Origin: Pseudobdellovibrionaceae bacterium
Lineage (GTDB): Bacteria > Bdellovibrionota > Bdellovibrionia > Bdellovibrionales > Bdellovibrionaceae
Direction: 5' to 3'
Assembly: GCA_022843825.1 (NCBI GenBank)
Contig: JALHMX010000011.1
Location: 1-64,000, forward strand
Length of the DNA stretch: 64,000 bases
Shown here piece after piece: positions 18,181-26,278 of the stretch. Every line of letters starts with the position of its first letter. Position 1 is the first letter of the stretch. Under the pieces are notes generated by a model. The model had not been told where the DNA came from. It made no database searches and saw nothing but the letters and a program-made list of their open reading frames with translations. The translations under genes and the position numbers were made by a program.

Positions 18181-18829
18181 CCCACAAGGCGTAGGGTCAC
18201 ATTACGACAACTCTGTATTTAGAAAATCTCAAGCTAAGGGCTGGGAAATTCTTTTCGCTTTAAAAGATAAAATTCAGGCCGGCATGACAGAAAAAGATGG
18301 CCATCGCGCCTACAAAGAAGTACTAGAAAAATACGGTATCGAAAAAAGTTGGCATCCGGCGAAAATTCGTTTTGGACCAAATTCGATTAAATCTTTTCGA
18401 GAAATTTCAGATGAGAACTATGTACTTAAAGACCGCGATATTTTCTTTTTGGATATAGGTCCCATCATCAACGGCTATGAAGCGGACGTTGGAAAAAGTT
18501 TTGCTCTGCAACCTTCTCCAGAATCATATCAAAGAATTATCGCTGATGGCGAAGAGATTTTTAAACTCACTAAGCAGGCTTTTTTAAAAGATAAACTCAA
18601 CGGTCCCCAGCTGTATGACTTAGCCGAAGCTCAGGCCAAGACCCGCGGATGGCTGCTGGTCGGCGACGGTGCCAATGGACATCGTATCGGTGATTTTCCT
18701 CACCATGTTCATTACAAAGGGAATCTTCGCAGTTTTACTAATAGCATAATTCCTGATCTATGGATTCTAGAGATCCAGCTTCGCAGTCCTGATATGACTT
18801 TTGGAGCTTTTTTTGAAGATGTATTATAG
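18164..18829 (+). CDS. M24-family metallopeptidase-like protein
   Basis: A 221-aa protein with the pita-bread fold of Xaa-Pro or methionine aminopeptidases. Metal-ligand positions are recognisable: FLDIGPIINGYEADVGKSF (two Asp, 11 residues apart), a His in GHRIGDFPHH, Glu in ILEIQL and Glu in FFEDVL. It lacks the N-terminal creatinase domain. It starts with TTG and overlaps the end of valS by 17 nt, implying translational coupling. The family call is good; the substrate is unknown, and it may be a dipeptidase-like or non-peptidase member. Confidence 0.78.
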   Translation: MSDSSNPQGVGSHYDNSVFRKSQAKGWEILFALKDKIQAGMTEKDGHRAYKEVLEKYGIEKSWHPAKIRFGPNSIKSFREISDENYVLKDRDIFFLDIGPIINGYEADVGKSFALQPSPESYQRIIADGEEIFKLTKQAFLKDKLNGPQLYDLAEAQAKTRGWLLVGDGANGHRIGDFPHHVHYKGNLRSFTNSIIPDLWILEIQLRSPDMTFGAFFEDVL

Positions 18830-18965
18830 CGCCAAATCGCTTAAAACCAGCCCTAATCGTCACTGGCTGTAGTTTTTGCCTGTCAGAATCATAACAGAGG
18901 AAACCTATCCCCTTTTTATATATAACAGTCTTGTTCCTAACGGGACATAAACAAAGGGGTAAACA

Positions 18966-19040
18966 ATGAACAAACTAAATATTTCTTTAACAATCGTTTT
19001 GATGGTTTTAGTAACTACTAATTTAATGTTAACTGCTTAA
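18966..19040 (+). CDS. putative 24-aa hydrophobic peptide
   Basis: A short ORF not in the track: MNKLNISLTIVLMVLVTTNL and four more residues. It is one predicted membrane segment or a bare signal-peptide-like sequence. An SD-like AAAGGGGT lies 7 nt before the ATG. It stands alone in the 272-bp gap between the M24 gene and the first dispersed hairpin repeat, which begins 9 nt after its stop. There is no homology evidence, so it may be a small membrane protein or not a gene. Confidence 0.35.
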   Translation: MNKLNISLTIVLMVLVTTNLMLTA

Positions 19041-19048
19041 TTCTAAAA

Positions 19049-19103
19049 AGGTGCCAGGCTACTTTTCGGAACGCTCTGCGTTCCGAAAAGTAGCCTGGCA
19101 CCT
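19049..19103. repeat. dispersed GGTGCCAGGC hairpin element, copy 1 (perfect)
   Basis: A perfect 26-bp inverted repeat with a 3-nt loop, starting AGGTGCCAGGCTACTTTTCG. It lies between a plus-strand small ORF and the 3' end of the minus-strand gene, whose TAG stop is formed by the last bases of the element (CCTA). It is one of five related elements in the window. The shape resembles REP elements mobilised by REP-associated tyrosine transposases; no transposase gene is present here. Confidence 0.8.
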
Positions 19104-19851
19104 AATAACATTGGCAGGTTGATGCGCCTGTGGCCAATGAAATGCAATTCAAGGTCTTGTTACCTTTGGTTAACGTGAATGAATCTAATTTTCCATTTTG
19201 CTCAATGATGGACATCTCTTCTCCTCCTTGAAAATAAGCTCGACCACCCTTTTCAGAGAGCATTACGTCTGAACCTACCATTAGCGATGCTATGTACTCA
19301 TCTGTGGGATTAATACTGTACTGCGGATCCATTTCTTCTAATTCAGGAATACCTTCTTCATTTAACTTATAAATTTGTAAATACCGAACAGGGTTTCCTG
19401 GATTATCATAATTAATTTCAGTTCGTATTCTTTTAGTTACACCATCACCATAGCGCACATCGGTTTGAGCCCAATCATCTGTGTAAACTGTGGCCTCTCC
19501 TAATGCTGGCTGTAAACTAGCCAATAGATTACTTAAAGTGGGATCTTGTGCAGCCTGATCTGTCGTATTTTTAACTTGTAAACACTGACTGATTTCATTT
19601 AATACATTAGAAAAAAGTACATTTTCTGTAGTTGATGCTTCTGCATCAGCCCCGATCACGGCCTCCGCAGAAGGAGTAACCTCATTAGTAAAATTATCTT
19701 GAGGTACACTTTCAGTTACTGGCGCAACACTTTCTCTGTAGGACCCAAATGAAGGCTGCATGTTTCCACGACCGAAATAATTATCCTGCCAATAAAAAAT
19801 CACCATGATAAAAATAGTTACCGCAATAATGAGTAAGTATTTTTTATTCAT
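19102..19851 (-). CDS. hypothetical membrane-anchored protein
   Basis: No family recognised; 249 aa. One N-terminal membrane helix (KKYLLIIAVTIFIMVIFYW) is followed by a periplasmic or extracytoplasmic region that starts low-complexity and acidic (residues 30-80) and then becomes a compact domain. The C-terminus is Cys-rich (TLNCISLATGASTCQCY), suggesting a disulfide. The start lies 4 nt after the stop of the 2OG oxygenase gene, so it is the last gene of a three-gene transcript. Its stop codon lies within a dispersed hairpin repeat. Confidence 0.7.
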   Translation of the reverse strand: MNKKYLLIIAVTIFIMVIFYWQDNYFGRGNMQPSFGSYRESVAPVTESVPQDNFTNEVTPSAEAVIGADAEASTTENVLFSNVLNEISQCLQVKNTTDQAAQDPTLSNLLASLQPALGEATVYTDDWAQTDVRYGDGVTKRIRTEINYDNPGNPVRYLQIYKLNEEGIPELEEMDPQYSINPTDEYIASLMVGSDVMLSEKGGRAYFQGGEEMSIIEQNGKLDSFTLTKGNKTLNCISLATGASTCQCY

Positions 19852-19855
19852 GACC

Positions 19856-20812
19856 TTACTTTGTTAATCCGATTTCACGTAACCGCTGCATCAAAAACTC
19901 GTGCGCTGTAATATCGGGATATTTAGCACCACTTCCTTTACAAGAGGCCAAACAGCTTAAACTTGACTCGGGATGCGGATGCATAAAGAACGGCATAGAG
20001 TACCGAGATACGTTGGTGCCGTCTTGAGGATTAATCACTCGATGAGTCGTCGATGGAATTACATCATTGGTAATTCGCGCCAACATATCCCCGGCATCGA
20101 CGATAAGTGTTCCGAAATCACTTTCAATATCTAACCATGTACCGTCGCGATCCTTGAGTTGCAAACCTGACTGCGTTGCTGCCGGCAATAGTGTGATAAA
20201 ATTAATATCTTCATGGGCTGCCGCGCGAACACAACGTGGATCAACTCCCTCAGGAATTGGAGGGTAATGCAACAATCTTAAAATAGAGTTTCCTTCACTG
20301 ACCATATTTTTGAAAAAATCTTTTTCTACTTCTAGTGGGCCCGTCAAAGCTTCCATCATTTGAATACCCGCTTGCTCCAACTGAGTATAAAGTTTTTCAA
20401 AAATGGGTTTAAATTCTGGAGTGATATCATGGGGCCAAATATTTTGTGGATAATACTTTGCAAAAGGATGACTTGCTTCTACTTCTCTTCCCACGTGCCA
20501 AAACTCTTTTAAATCCATCACCGGAGAAGACTTTGCGTGCTCGGTACCAAATGCGGTGTAACCACGTTGGCCTCCGCCTTGAGCTGAGATATATGATCTT
20601 TTTTTCTCCGTAGGAAGGCTGTATAACTTTTCAAGTATTTGATAGGCTTGCTTCAACAAATCCGGCGAGACATCATGATCTTTCAGAATAATAAATCCAT
20701 ATTCCTTAAGCCCCTGATAAAGATCATCGACAAATTTTTTCTTTTGTTCCGGAGTTCCTCGAGTATAGCTTGCTAAGCTGATGGTATTAACTTTGCGGAT
20801 GTTTTGCGCCAT
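19856..20812 (-). CDS. 2-oxoglutarate/Fe(II) oxygenase (isopenicillin N synthase-like)
   Basis: A 318-aa enzyme with the N-terminal DIOX_N region (VDDLYQGLKEYGFIILKDH) and a C-terminal double-stranded beta-helix. The iron ligands are H and D in AAHEDINFITLLPA and a distal His in STTHRVINP, with the 2OG-binding R-x-S in SRYSMPFF. A good SD (GGAGAGATT) precedes the ATG. The substrate is unknown; bacterial members act on small molecules. It lies between trmO and an unknown membrane protein on one strand. Confidence 0.85.
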   Translation of the reverse strand: MAQNIRKVNTISLASYTRGTPEQKKKFVDDLYQGLKEYGFIILKDHDVSPDLLKQAYQILEKLYSLPTEKKRSYISAQGGGQRGYTAFGTEHAKSSPVMDLKEFWHVGREVEASHPFAKYYPQNIWPHDITPEFKPIFEKLYTQLEQAGIQMMEALTGPLEVEKDFFKNMVSEGNSILRLLHYPPIPEGVDPRCVRAAAHEDINFITLLPAATQSGLQLKDRDGTWLDIESDFGTLIVDAGDMLARITNDVIPSTTHRVINPQDGTNVSRYSMPFFMHPHPESSLSCLASCKGSGAKYPDITAHEFLMQRLREIGLTK

Positions 20813-20847
20813 AATCTCTCCTTGAGTGTGCCGTCATAGTAACTTCT

Positions 20848-21600
20848 CTAAAAAATAATATCAATGATCACTGCGTGGTCCTCAGACAAAAACCTAAAAT
20901 GAATATCTGCTTCATACAAACGAAACGCATGCTGATTTCTATAGGGAGAATCTTTTTGCTCATAGCCCTTATACAGGGTAGGACGAGGATCCTGCTGGAT
21001 TATTTCCATAATCGATTTCTTTAAACTAAAATCTTGTTTTCTCTCCATCCATTGGAGGATCTTCTGCTCTGCAAAGTCCGTGAATTCCACTGTAATATTT
21101 TTATGAATTTGTGCGGACCATCCACCAGCGGCCTCAGGCTGGCTTTCAAACTGTGGCAAATAGGGCTTTATATCTAAAACCGGTGTGCCTTCGACCAAAT
21201 CTCCACCCCAGAAAAAAATTCTATCATCTGCCACTTCTTTGATCTTTACCAATGACAGCCCAATGGGATTAGGGCGGTGCGGCGACCTAGTCGCAAAGAC
21301 TCCTTTAGACCCTCCGTCTAATCGCGGTGGATGAACTTTTGCGTGATAGTTGGATGTATTGTTTTTATGAAATACAAAGATAATCCATAGATAGCCATAA
21401 TCATTTAAACCATCTAAGGCCGCTTTGGGCTGCCACTCTGGCGCAATAACAAGCTCAGAAACCACATCCTTAACTATTCCTGGCTGGCGGGGTACCCCAA
21501 ATTTTTCAGGGTAGCATGATTTAATGTGACCGATGATTTTCATTTGCGTATATTTTTCATCAAGCGATAACTCAAAAGACGGGGTGTTTTTTTCACTCAT
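20848..21600 (-). CDS. trmO: tRNA-Thr N6-methyladenosine methyltransferase TrmO (TsaA family)
   Basis: SAM-dependent methylation of t6A37 in tRNA-Thr. The 250-aa protein begins with the family's IGHIKSCYPEKFGVPRQPG and contains GLNDYGYLWIIFVFH, FATRSPHRPNPIGLSLVKI and DIKPYLP, all TsaA/TrmO hallmarks. The C-terminal domain carries DPRPTLYKG and a family-like YRNQHAFRLY-type stretch. The start is 18 bp from the divergent nuclease start and lacks an SD. Confidence 0.9.
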   Translation of the reverse strand: MSEKNTPSFELSLDEKYTQMKIIGHIKSCYPEKFGVPRQPGIVKDVVSELVIAPEWQPKAALDGLNDYGYLWIIFVFHKNNTSNYHAKVHPPRLDGGSKGVFATRSPHRPNPIGLSLVKIKEVADDRIFFWGGDLVEGTPVLDIKPYLPQFESQPEAAGGWSAQIHKNITVEFTDFAEQKILQWMERKQDFSLKKSIMEIIQQDPRPTLYKGYEQKDSPYRNQHAFRLYEADIHFRFLSEDHAVIIDIIF

Positions 21601-21618
21601 AGGTCAGAAAGGTACAAG

Positions 21619-22734
21619 ATGAAAACTTTTTTTGCATCAGTTTTGTTTTTCTTTGGAGTCACTTTTTCTCTCACACAACAGGCTTTTGCTTGGGGAGGTC
21701 GCGGTCACGACACCATCTGCCAGTCGGCAGTTCAGCTAGTGCAAGATAAAAATTTAAAAGCTTTCTTACTTTATCGCCCCCATGTTTTAGGTCACCTTTG
21801 CAATGTTCCAGATGTTTACTGGAAAAGTATGACTTCTGACTTAACTAAAGAAGGGAATCCTACTCATTACATTAGCTCAGAAATGCTGGGTGTTTCCTTG
21901 CAATATTTACCGTTAGATTTAGCTGCCTTAACAGCTAAATACAATGGAACTGAAAGTAAAACTAAGCCTGGAGTTAAAATTGTCAACCTTCCCTACGATA
22001 TGGGAACCAGTTGGTGGAGAGCAAATCAGCTTTTTCACATGGCCGTTAAATCAGCCTCTAAAATTAAGGCTCAGTCTCTTCCTGCACCAACAAATTCTAA
22101 AGAGCAGCAAGACAGCAACTTACCTTATAACCAAGCGGTTTACGACATGATGGTTTATATGGGAGTCATGGGCCACTTTGTTGGCGATAACTCTCAGCCT
22201 TTTCACAATAATGATGATCACGATGGATATGCGGCCGGCCACGGCGGAATTCACGCCTACTATGAAGAGCAAACAGTGGCCTTCTTTGAAGCGGATCTTT
22301 CTGCGCGCATCGTAGCTAAGGCCAATACTCTGAAGCGTAGTCCCTTCATGTTTGAAAAAACTCCTCTTGAACAAATGCGCAGCCTTAGTCAAATCGCCTT
22401 TGACGAAGTCGGAGCCGTTTTAAGATTAGATCCTATTTTGACTCCTTCGACTTTGAAAGAAGAGCATGGAATGAAAATCAGAACGCCAGCAACGCGCAAG
22501 CCCGCTGAAATTGGACAAAAATCTTTTGCTCCACTGATAGTGACTCAAATGGGACGTTCCGCTTTATTGTTGGCAAAACTGTGGGATGATATTTATGCTC
22601 AGGCCGGAAAACCTAACTTAGCCCCCTATAGAAGCTATCGGTATCCATTAACTCCAGATTTTATTATGCCTGACTACTATACGATTGCTGCAGTTCCAAC
22701 GCCGATCGATCTACCCGCAACAGTAGCGCAGTGA
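21619..22734 (+). CDS. secreted S1/P1-type nuclease
   Basis: Exported zinc phosphodiesterase of 371 aa. A signal peptide (to about residue 24) ends in AFA, leaving a mature N-terminus WGGRGHD, where the terminal Trp and the His/Asp are zinc ligands in this family. Further ligands are seen in GHFVGDNSQPFH and DDHDGYAAGHGGIHAYY. It would degrade single-stranded nucleic acid or nucleotides in the periplasm or prey. AAAGG lies 8 nt before the ATG. A 29-aa ORF starts immediately after its stop. Confidence 0.88.
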   Translation: MKTFFASVLFFFGVTFSLTQQAFAWGGRGHDTICQSAVQLVQDKNLKAFLLYRPHVLGHLCNVPDVYWKSMTSDLTKEGNPTHYISSEMLGVSLQYLPLDLAALTAKYNGTESKTKPGVKIVNLPYDMGTSWWRANQLFHMAVKSASKIKAQSLPAPTNSKEQQDSNLPYNQAVYDMMVYMGVMGHFVGDNSQPFHNNDDHDGYAAGHGGIHAYYEEQTVAFFEADLSARIVAKANTLKRSPFMFEKTPLEQMRSLSQIAFDEVGAVLRLDPILTPSTLKEEHGMKIRTPATRKPAEIGQKSFAPLIVTQMGRSALLLAKLWDDIYAQAGKPNLAPYRSYRYPLTPDFIMPDYYTIAAVPTPIDLPATVAQ

Positions 22735-22824
22735 ATGTCAGATTACACTTTCATACTAGCAATAGGACTTAGTTTCCTATTGCTGCTCTTAGCAACCGTC
22801 ATCTTTATTAAAAAATTTAAATAA
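22735..22824 (+). CDS. putative 29-aa single-pass membrane peptide
   Basis: Not in the ORF track. The ATG follows the TGA stop of the nuclease gene with no gap, and the TAA ends exactly one base before the stop of the convergent outer-membrane gene. The peptide is a single hydrophobic helix (FILAIGLSFLLLLLATVIFI) ending in KKFK, a classic Nin-Cin small membrane protein. Read-through coupling from the nuclease gene is likely. No homologue is recognised. Confidence 0.55.
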   Translation: MSDYTFILAIGLSFLLLLLATVIFIKKFK

Positions 22825-23928
22825 TTAAAACCAGTACGTCAAACTGGTCCCTGCAAGAAAACTATTTCCATCCAGATTTTGATTTGCATTGGATCCAATA
22901 AGCCCCTCAAAAACGCCATCAACGCTTAAGCTATTATACTTCAAACCCAATCCCACTGCGGCTGTAGTAGTGTTTAAGCCTGGACCCTGATCATTTTGGT
23001 GAAACATTCCCACGATTTGTTTAATTGAAGAACGTAAAATCATAGCGTCGGTCATAGGAGACTCAAAGCCGATAACCATCGGCAACTGAACTAATACAGT
23101 CGACCCACCTGTTAACCGGTTCTTGTTTTGTGACGTCTCAAAGTTGACGCGATAAAAAATAGTATCCACTCCAGCAAAAAAGTTTTTTACAAAACTCATT
23201 TTATAATCGAGTATTTCCAAGTCGTTAACCTCAGTGCCCAAAACTTTTTTCTTCGCGCGGCTGCTGTTCAAATCAAACATCAAATAAATATCATCAAACT
23301 CAAAAAGCACTCCAGCTACAAAGGCCTGGCTAACTGAAAGTCGCGATGAAGTTACAAAATCGTCCACTTCGTTTAAAAATCCCGAACCAGCAAAAAAACT
23401 CAAATCATTAAAACGAAAACCTAAGTTAAGGTGGTTTCCATGATTACTGACCTTATTCACTTTATCATTCTCAGCTGCATAAAATAAATCAATAGCATAA
23501 GAGTAACCCAGCGAGCGGGCCGCATAATTAATGTTCAACGAGTTAGAACTCAGCTTAAATGCCGAGGTTGTTGCTATGTTCATGTATTCACGAGACCGAT
23601 CAATCAAATCACTTGGACGCCCTAAAGCCACGCCCACTGCGTAGCGGTCAGAGGCCTGTTCATTCATCGTCTTCTTTGCCAACAAATAAGGGCGCGACTC
23701 GACAGTAGCACCTAAGGTACTGCCAGACTGAATAAGAATATAATTAGGTATCTCTAACAACTTCGTAGGAAACAAAAAAGACAGCTCAGTATCTTTAAGA
23801 TGGTTGGATTGTAGCGCCTGAACACGGGCACGCGATGCATGACCCTTTACAGAAAAAAGCAGACAGCCCGCACTAACCAGGACGCCAATAACGGCCATTT
23901 TTAAGCAAGAATGTCTTGAACAACTCAT
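22825..23928 (-). CDS. outer-membrane protein of the SRARV paralogue family, copy 1
   Basis: A 367-aa predicted beta-barrel, the most divergent of three tandem paralogues. The signal peptide is followed by ASRARVQALQSNHL, aligned with ASRARVTALGNSPHL in the third copy. The C-terminus ends in an aromatic (LTYWF), as outer-membrane barrels do. The PSDLIDRSREY and YAVGVALGRP stretches are shared in position with the other copies. The ORF lacks the YSNPADM-type segment of copy 3. It has no obvious own terminator. Probably a porin-like surface protein; function not known. Confidence 0.72.
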   Translation of the reverse strand: MSCSRHSCLKMAVIGVLVSAGCLLFSVKGHASRARVQALQSNHLKDTELSFLFPTKLLEIPNYILIQSGSTLGATVESRPYLLAKKTMNEQASDRYAVGVALGRPSDLIDRSREYMNIATTSAFKLSSNSLNINYAARSLGYSYAIDLFYAAENDKVNKVSNHGNHLNLGFRFNDLSFFAGSGFLNEVDDFVTSSRLSVSQAFVAGVLFEFDDIYLMFDLNSSRAKKKVLGTEVNDLEILDYKMSFVKNFFAGVDTIFYRVNFETSQNKNRLTGGSTVLVQLPMVIGFESPMTDAMILRSSIKQIVGMFHQNDQGPGLNTTTAAVGLGLKYNSLSVDGVFEGLIGSNANQNLDGNSFLAGTSLTYWF

Positions 23929-23967
23929 AGTCTTGGACTGTATATCAAAAACCAGAAAGATAAAATA

Positions 23968-23997
23968 AAAAAGGCTTATGTTTCCATAAGCCTTTTT
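23968..23997 (-). terminator. Rho-independent terminator after outer-membrane gene copy 2
   Basis: A 13-bp stem (AAAAAGGCTTATG / CATAAGCCTTTTT), 34 nt after the stop of the 24032-25129 gene. On the minus strand the loop reads GAAA, a stable tetraloop, and the stem runs into further T. It has the same design as the terminator after flgE. Confidence 0.85.
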
Positions 23998-24031
23998 GCG
24001 ATTTTGAAAATCAACTTATATTTCTATAAAA

Positions 24032-25129
24032 TTAGAAGTTATAAGCAACACCAACAGTTGTTAACAAGTTATTAGCATTAATTGTCTGAGTTCCACCAGT
24101 CATGATAGTTCCATCAACAGTGATTTTGTTGAAGTTAACTCCAACACCAGCTGCGAATGTAGTTGTATTAAGACCTGGGTTAGTTTCTGAAGTTGTAGTT
24201 CCTGCTGTTTCAGTTTTCTCGTTAGATAACATTACGTTTTGCGTAACAGATCCGCGGAAAGTTAACCAAGAAGCTGCTGCTGTCTCTAAACCTATGATAA
24301 TTGGTAAATTCATAGTAGTAGTTTTAACTTCATTCTCTTTTTCTTCTGAAGTTGTCGTATTTAAACCAACACCATAGAAAAAGTTAGAATCGCTTTTGAT
24401 TGTGTCAATAACGTTAATACCTATTGTTGTAACAGCTAAGTTACCCAAATCAGTGGTTGGATCGCTAACAGTCGCACCGCGAGAAACGATGTTACCATGT
24501 ACTGATAAGTCACCAAAGTAGTATCCACCCTTAATATCAAAGCTTGCTTTACCTTTGTAAGTAAACGCAGCACTTTCCCAAGTGTCACCCACGATGATTT
24601 TAGCATTAGCATAAAATAAAGAAGAACTTACACCGGCTTGAACACCCATAGAAGATTCTTTTACTTCATTAGCCTTATCGTTGAAGTTAGAGTATATAAG
24701 TCCAAAGCCTGCATTCAAATCAGCCATACGTAAAGAATAGCTTACGTTTAACGGGTTTTGCTGAGCGCGGATTTCTTCCAAACCTGCAACTGCATTGGCT
24801 ATTGCTATATCATAGACCTGACTTCGACCTGCATACACAATAGAGTCTTGGTGGCCAAGGCCTAAACCTAATTTGCCTTCGCCAACAGTTCTGTACAACC
24901 AGCCCTCAGCTCGCTGAGTTGCTCCAAGAGTAAAGTCGTCTGCTCCACCTGCAGGAGCTGTAACTCCTGATTCAATTGTTAATGAATCGCCAAGTGGTAA
25001 TAATTGGTCTGGAGAAGATTGTGACACATCAATTAGGTGTGGAGCATTCCCTAGTGCTGTTACACGTGAACGTGTTGCAAAAGCTGTCGCTGTCGAAAGT
25101 ACGATGGCTAATGTAATTATATGTTTCAT
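24032..25129 (-). CDS. outer-membrane protein of the SRARV paralogue family, copy 2
   Basis: A 365-aa predicted beta-barrel with signal peptide (MKHIITLAIVLSTATAFA) and mature start TRSRVTALGNAPHLIDVSQ. Many segments match copy 3 in order: LGLGHQDS, QQNPLNVSYSLRM, GLIYSNFNDKANE, ETAAASWLTFRGSVTQ, NPGLNTTTFAAGVGV and a final GVAYNF. An SD (AAAGGA) lies 7 nt before the ATG. A perfect terminator follows. Likely an abundant porin-like protein; related proteins are major outer-membrane components in Bdellovibrio, from memory and not checked. Confidence 0.78.
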   Translation of the reverse strand: MKHIITLAIVLSTATAFATRSRVTALGNAPHLIDVSQSSPDQLLPLGDSLTIESGVTAPAGGADDFTLGATQRAEGWLYRTVGEGKLGLGLGHQDSIVYAGRSQVYDIAIANAVAGLEEIRAQQNPLNVSYSLRMADLNAGFGLIYSNFNDKANEVKESSMGVQAGVSSSLFYANAKIIVGDTWESAAFTYKGKASFDIKGGYYFGDLSVHGNIVSRGATVSDPTTDLGNLAVTTIGINVIDTIKSDSNFFYGVGLNTTTSEEKENEVKTTTMNLPIIIGLETAAASWLTFRGSVTQNVMLSNEKTETAGTTTSETNPGLNTTTFAAGVGVNFNKITVDGTIMTGGTQTINANNLLTTVGVAYNF

Positions 25130-25174
25130 GTTTTATATCCTTTATTTAAGTTAATCTTAAAGATTCGAAGGTCA

Positions 25175-25204
25175 ACATACTTGTACTAATTAGTACAAGT
25201 ATGT
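25175..25204. repeat. 30-bp perfect palindrome between two outer-membrane genes
   Basis: A fully symmetric dyad with no spacer, ACATACTTGTACTAATTAGT and on. It overlaps the last codons and TAA stop of the copy-3 gene and extends 15 bp beyond. There is no T-run on the minus strand, so it is not a standard terminator. It could be an mRNA-stabilising or processing hairpin (13-bp stem, AATT loop) or a protein-binding site. Confidence 0.75.
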
Positions 25205-26278
25205 AACGCCTACCATACCTAATAAGTTGTTACCGTTGATGTCTTGAGTAGCTTGGTTAAAACCAGTCAAAGTTGCATCGATAGTTAATTTGTCATGCTT
25301 GATACCTACGCCAGCTGCTACAGAAGTCGCATTAAGACCTGGATTAAGATCAACTGTTACAGGGTCAGCATCGTTTTTTGTACTGTGTATAATTACAGGT
25401 TGTGTAATTGATCCACGGAAAGTCATCCATGAAGCAGCATCAACTTCCATACCGACAGTGATAGGTAAAGACATTGTCGTTGTAGTTACCGCATCAGCTG
25501 GTGGAACTTCTCTTTTAATTGTTCCATAAGCTAAAGCCGCACCCCAAAATAATTCGCTACCATCTTGTTTTAGGCTTTGTAATGCACCCAAAGAAAGGTT
25601 CATTCTGTCTTCACTAGTTCCATCAACTCCAGCAGCTTCAGTTTTGAAACCAGCTTGATCAACAGCTAAGCTATAGTACATGTCATCCATTGCGTATCCA
25701 ACCGCTGCCGAAATTCCGCCAGTTCCAGTAAATTTTTCGTCTGCATTAACATCTTCATAAGAGTTCATTAAACCAATTGCAACCTTAGCATCCCATGCGC
25801 CAGTACGTAGACCTAAACGTAACCCAGCAGAAGATTCTTTTTCTTCAGTAGCAGTCACTTTGTCTGCGTAATTTGAGTAAACTAATGAAGCTCCAAGTAA
25901 CATATCATCCATTTTCCAGCCATAAGCTAAGTAAATTGGATTTTGTTGACCTTTAATTCTGGCAATACCAGTTAAACCTGCATTACGTAAACCCCATGTT
26001 GAAGCATTTTGATTTTGGTGACCGACACCAAGACCGAATTTAGATTCACCCATTGAACGAGTAATCATACCTTCTGCGTAGTTAGTTCCTGTACCACCTG
26101 CTGTTGTACCTGATTCGAAGTTGACGTAGTCAGCAAGAACCATCATGTCAGCTGGGTTTGAGTACACCGTTTGTGTATCTACTAAGTGCGGTGAATTTCC
26201 TAGAGCAGTTACTCGTGCTCGTGATGCAAATGCGTTTACTGATGCGAAGGCAACAGCGACTATCAAGATCTTTTTCAT
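25190..26278 (-). CDS. outer-membrane protein of the SRARV paralogue family, copy 3
   Basis: A 362-aa predicted barrel with signal peptide (MKKILIVAVAFASVNAFA) and mature start SRARVTALGNSPHLVDTQTV followed by YSNPADM. It shares LGVGHQNQ, QQNPIYLAYGWKM, ASLVYSNYADKVT, DAASWMTFRGSITQ and NPGLNATSVAAGVGI with copy 2, and ends GVTYLY. An SD (GAAAGGAA) is well placed. It is the first gene of the cluster, with 60 bp to copy 2, so the two may be co-transcribed through the palindrome. The 5' leader holds a 19-bp inverted repeat. Confidence 0.8.
   Translation of the reverse strand: MKKILIVAVAFASVNAFASRARVTALGNSPHLVDTQTVYSNPADMMVLADYVNFESGTTAGGTGTNYAEGMITRSMGESKFGLGVGHQNQNASTWGLRNAGLTGIARIKGQQNPIYLAYGWKMDDMLLGASLVYSNYADKVTATEEKESSAGLRLGLRTGAWDAKVAIGLMNSYEDVNADEKFTGTGGISAAVGYAMDDMYYSLAVDQAGFKTEAAGVDGTSEDRMNLSLGALQSLKQDGSELFWGAALAYGTIKREVPPADAVTTTTMSLPITVGMEVDAASWMTFRGSITQPVIIHSTKNDADPVTVDLNPGLNATSVAAGVGIKHDKLTIDATLTGFNQATQDINGNNLLGMVGVTYLY

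Noticed and set aside
18848-18876. Terminator after the M24 gene (CAGCC/GGCTG with TAGTTTTT)
   Set aside because: A 5-bp stem with a long loop is too weak to list as a terminator.
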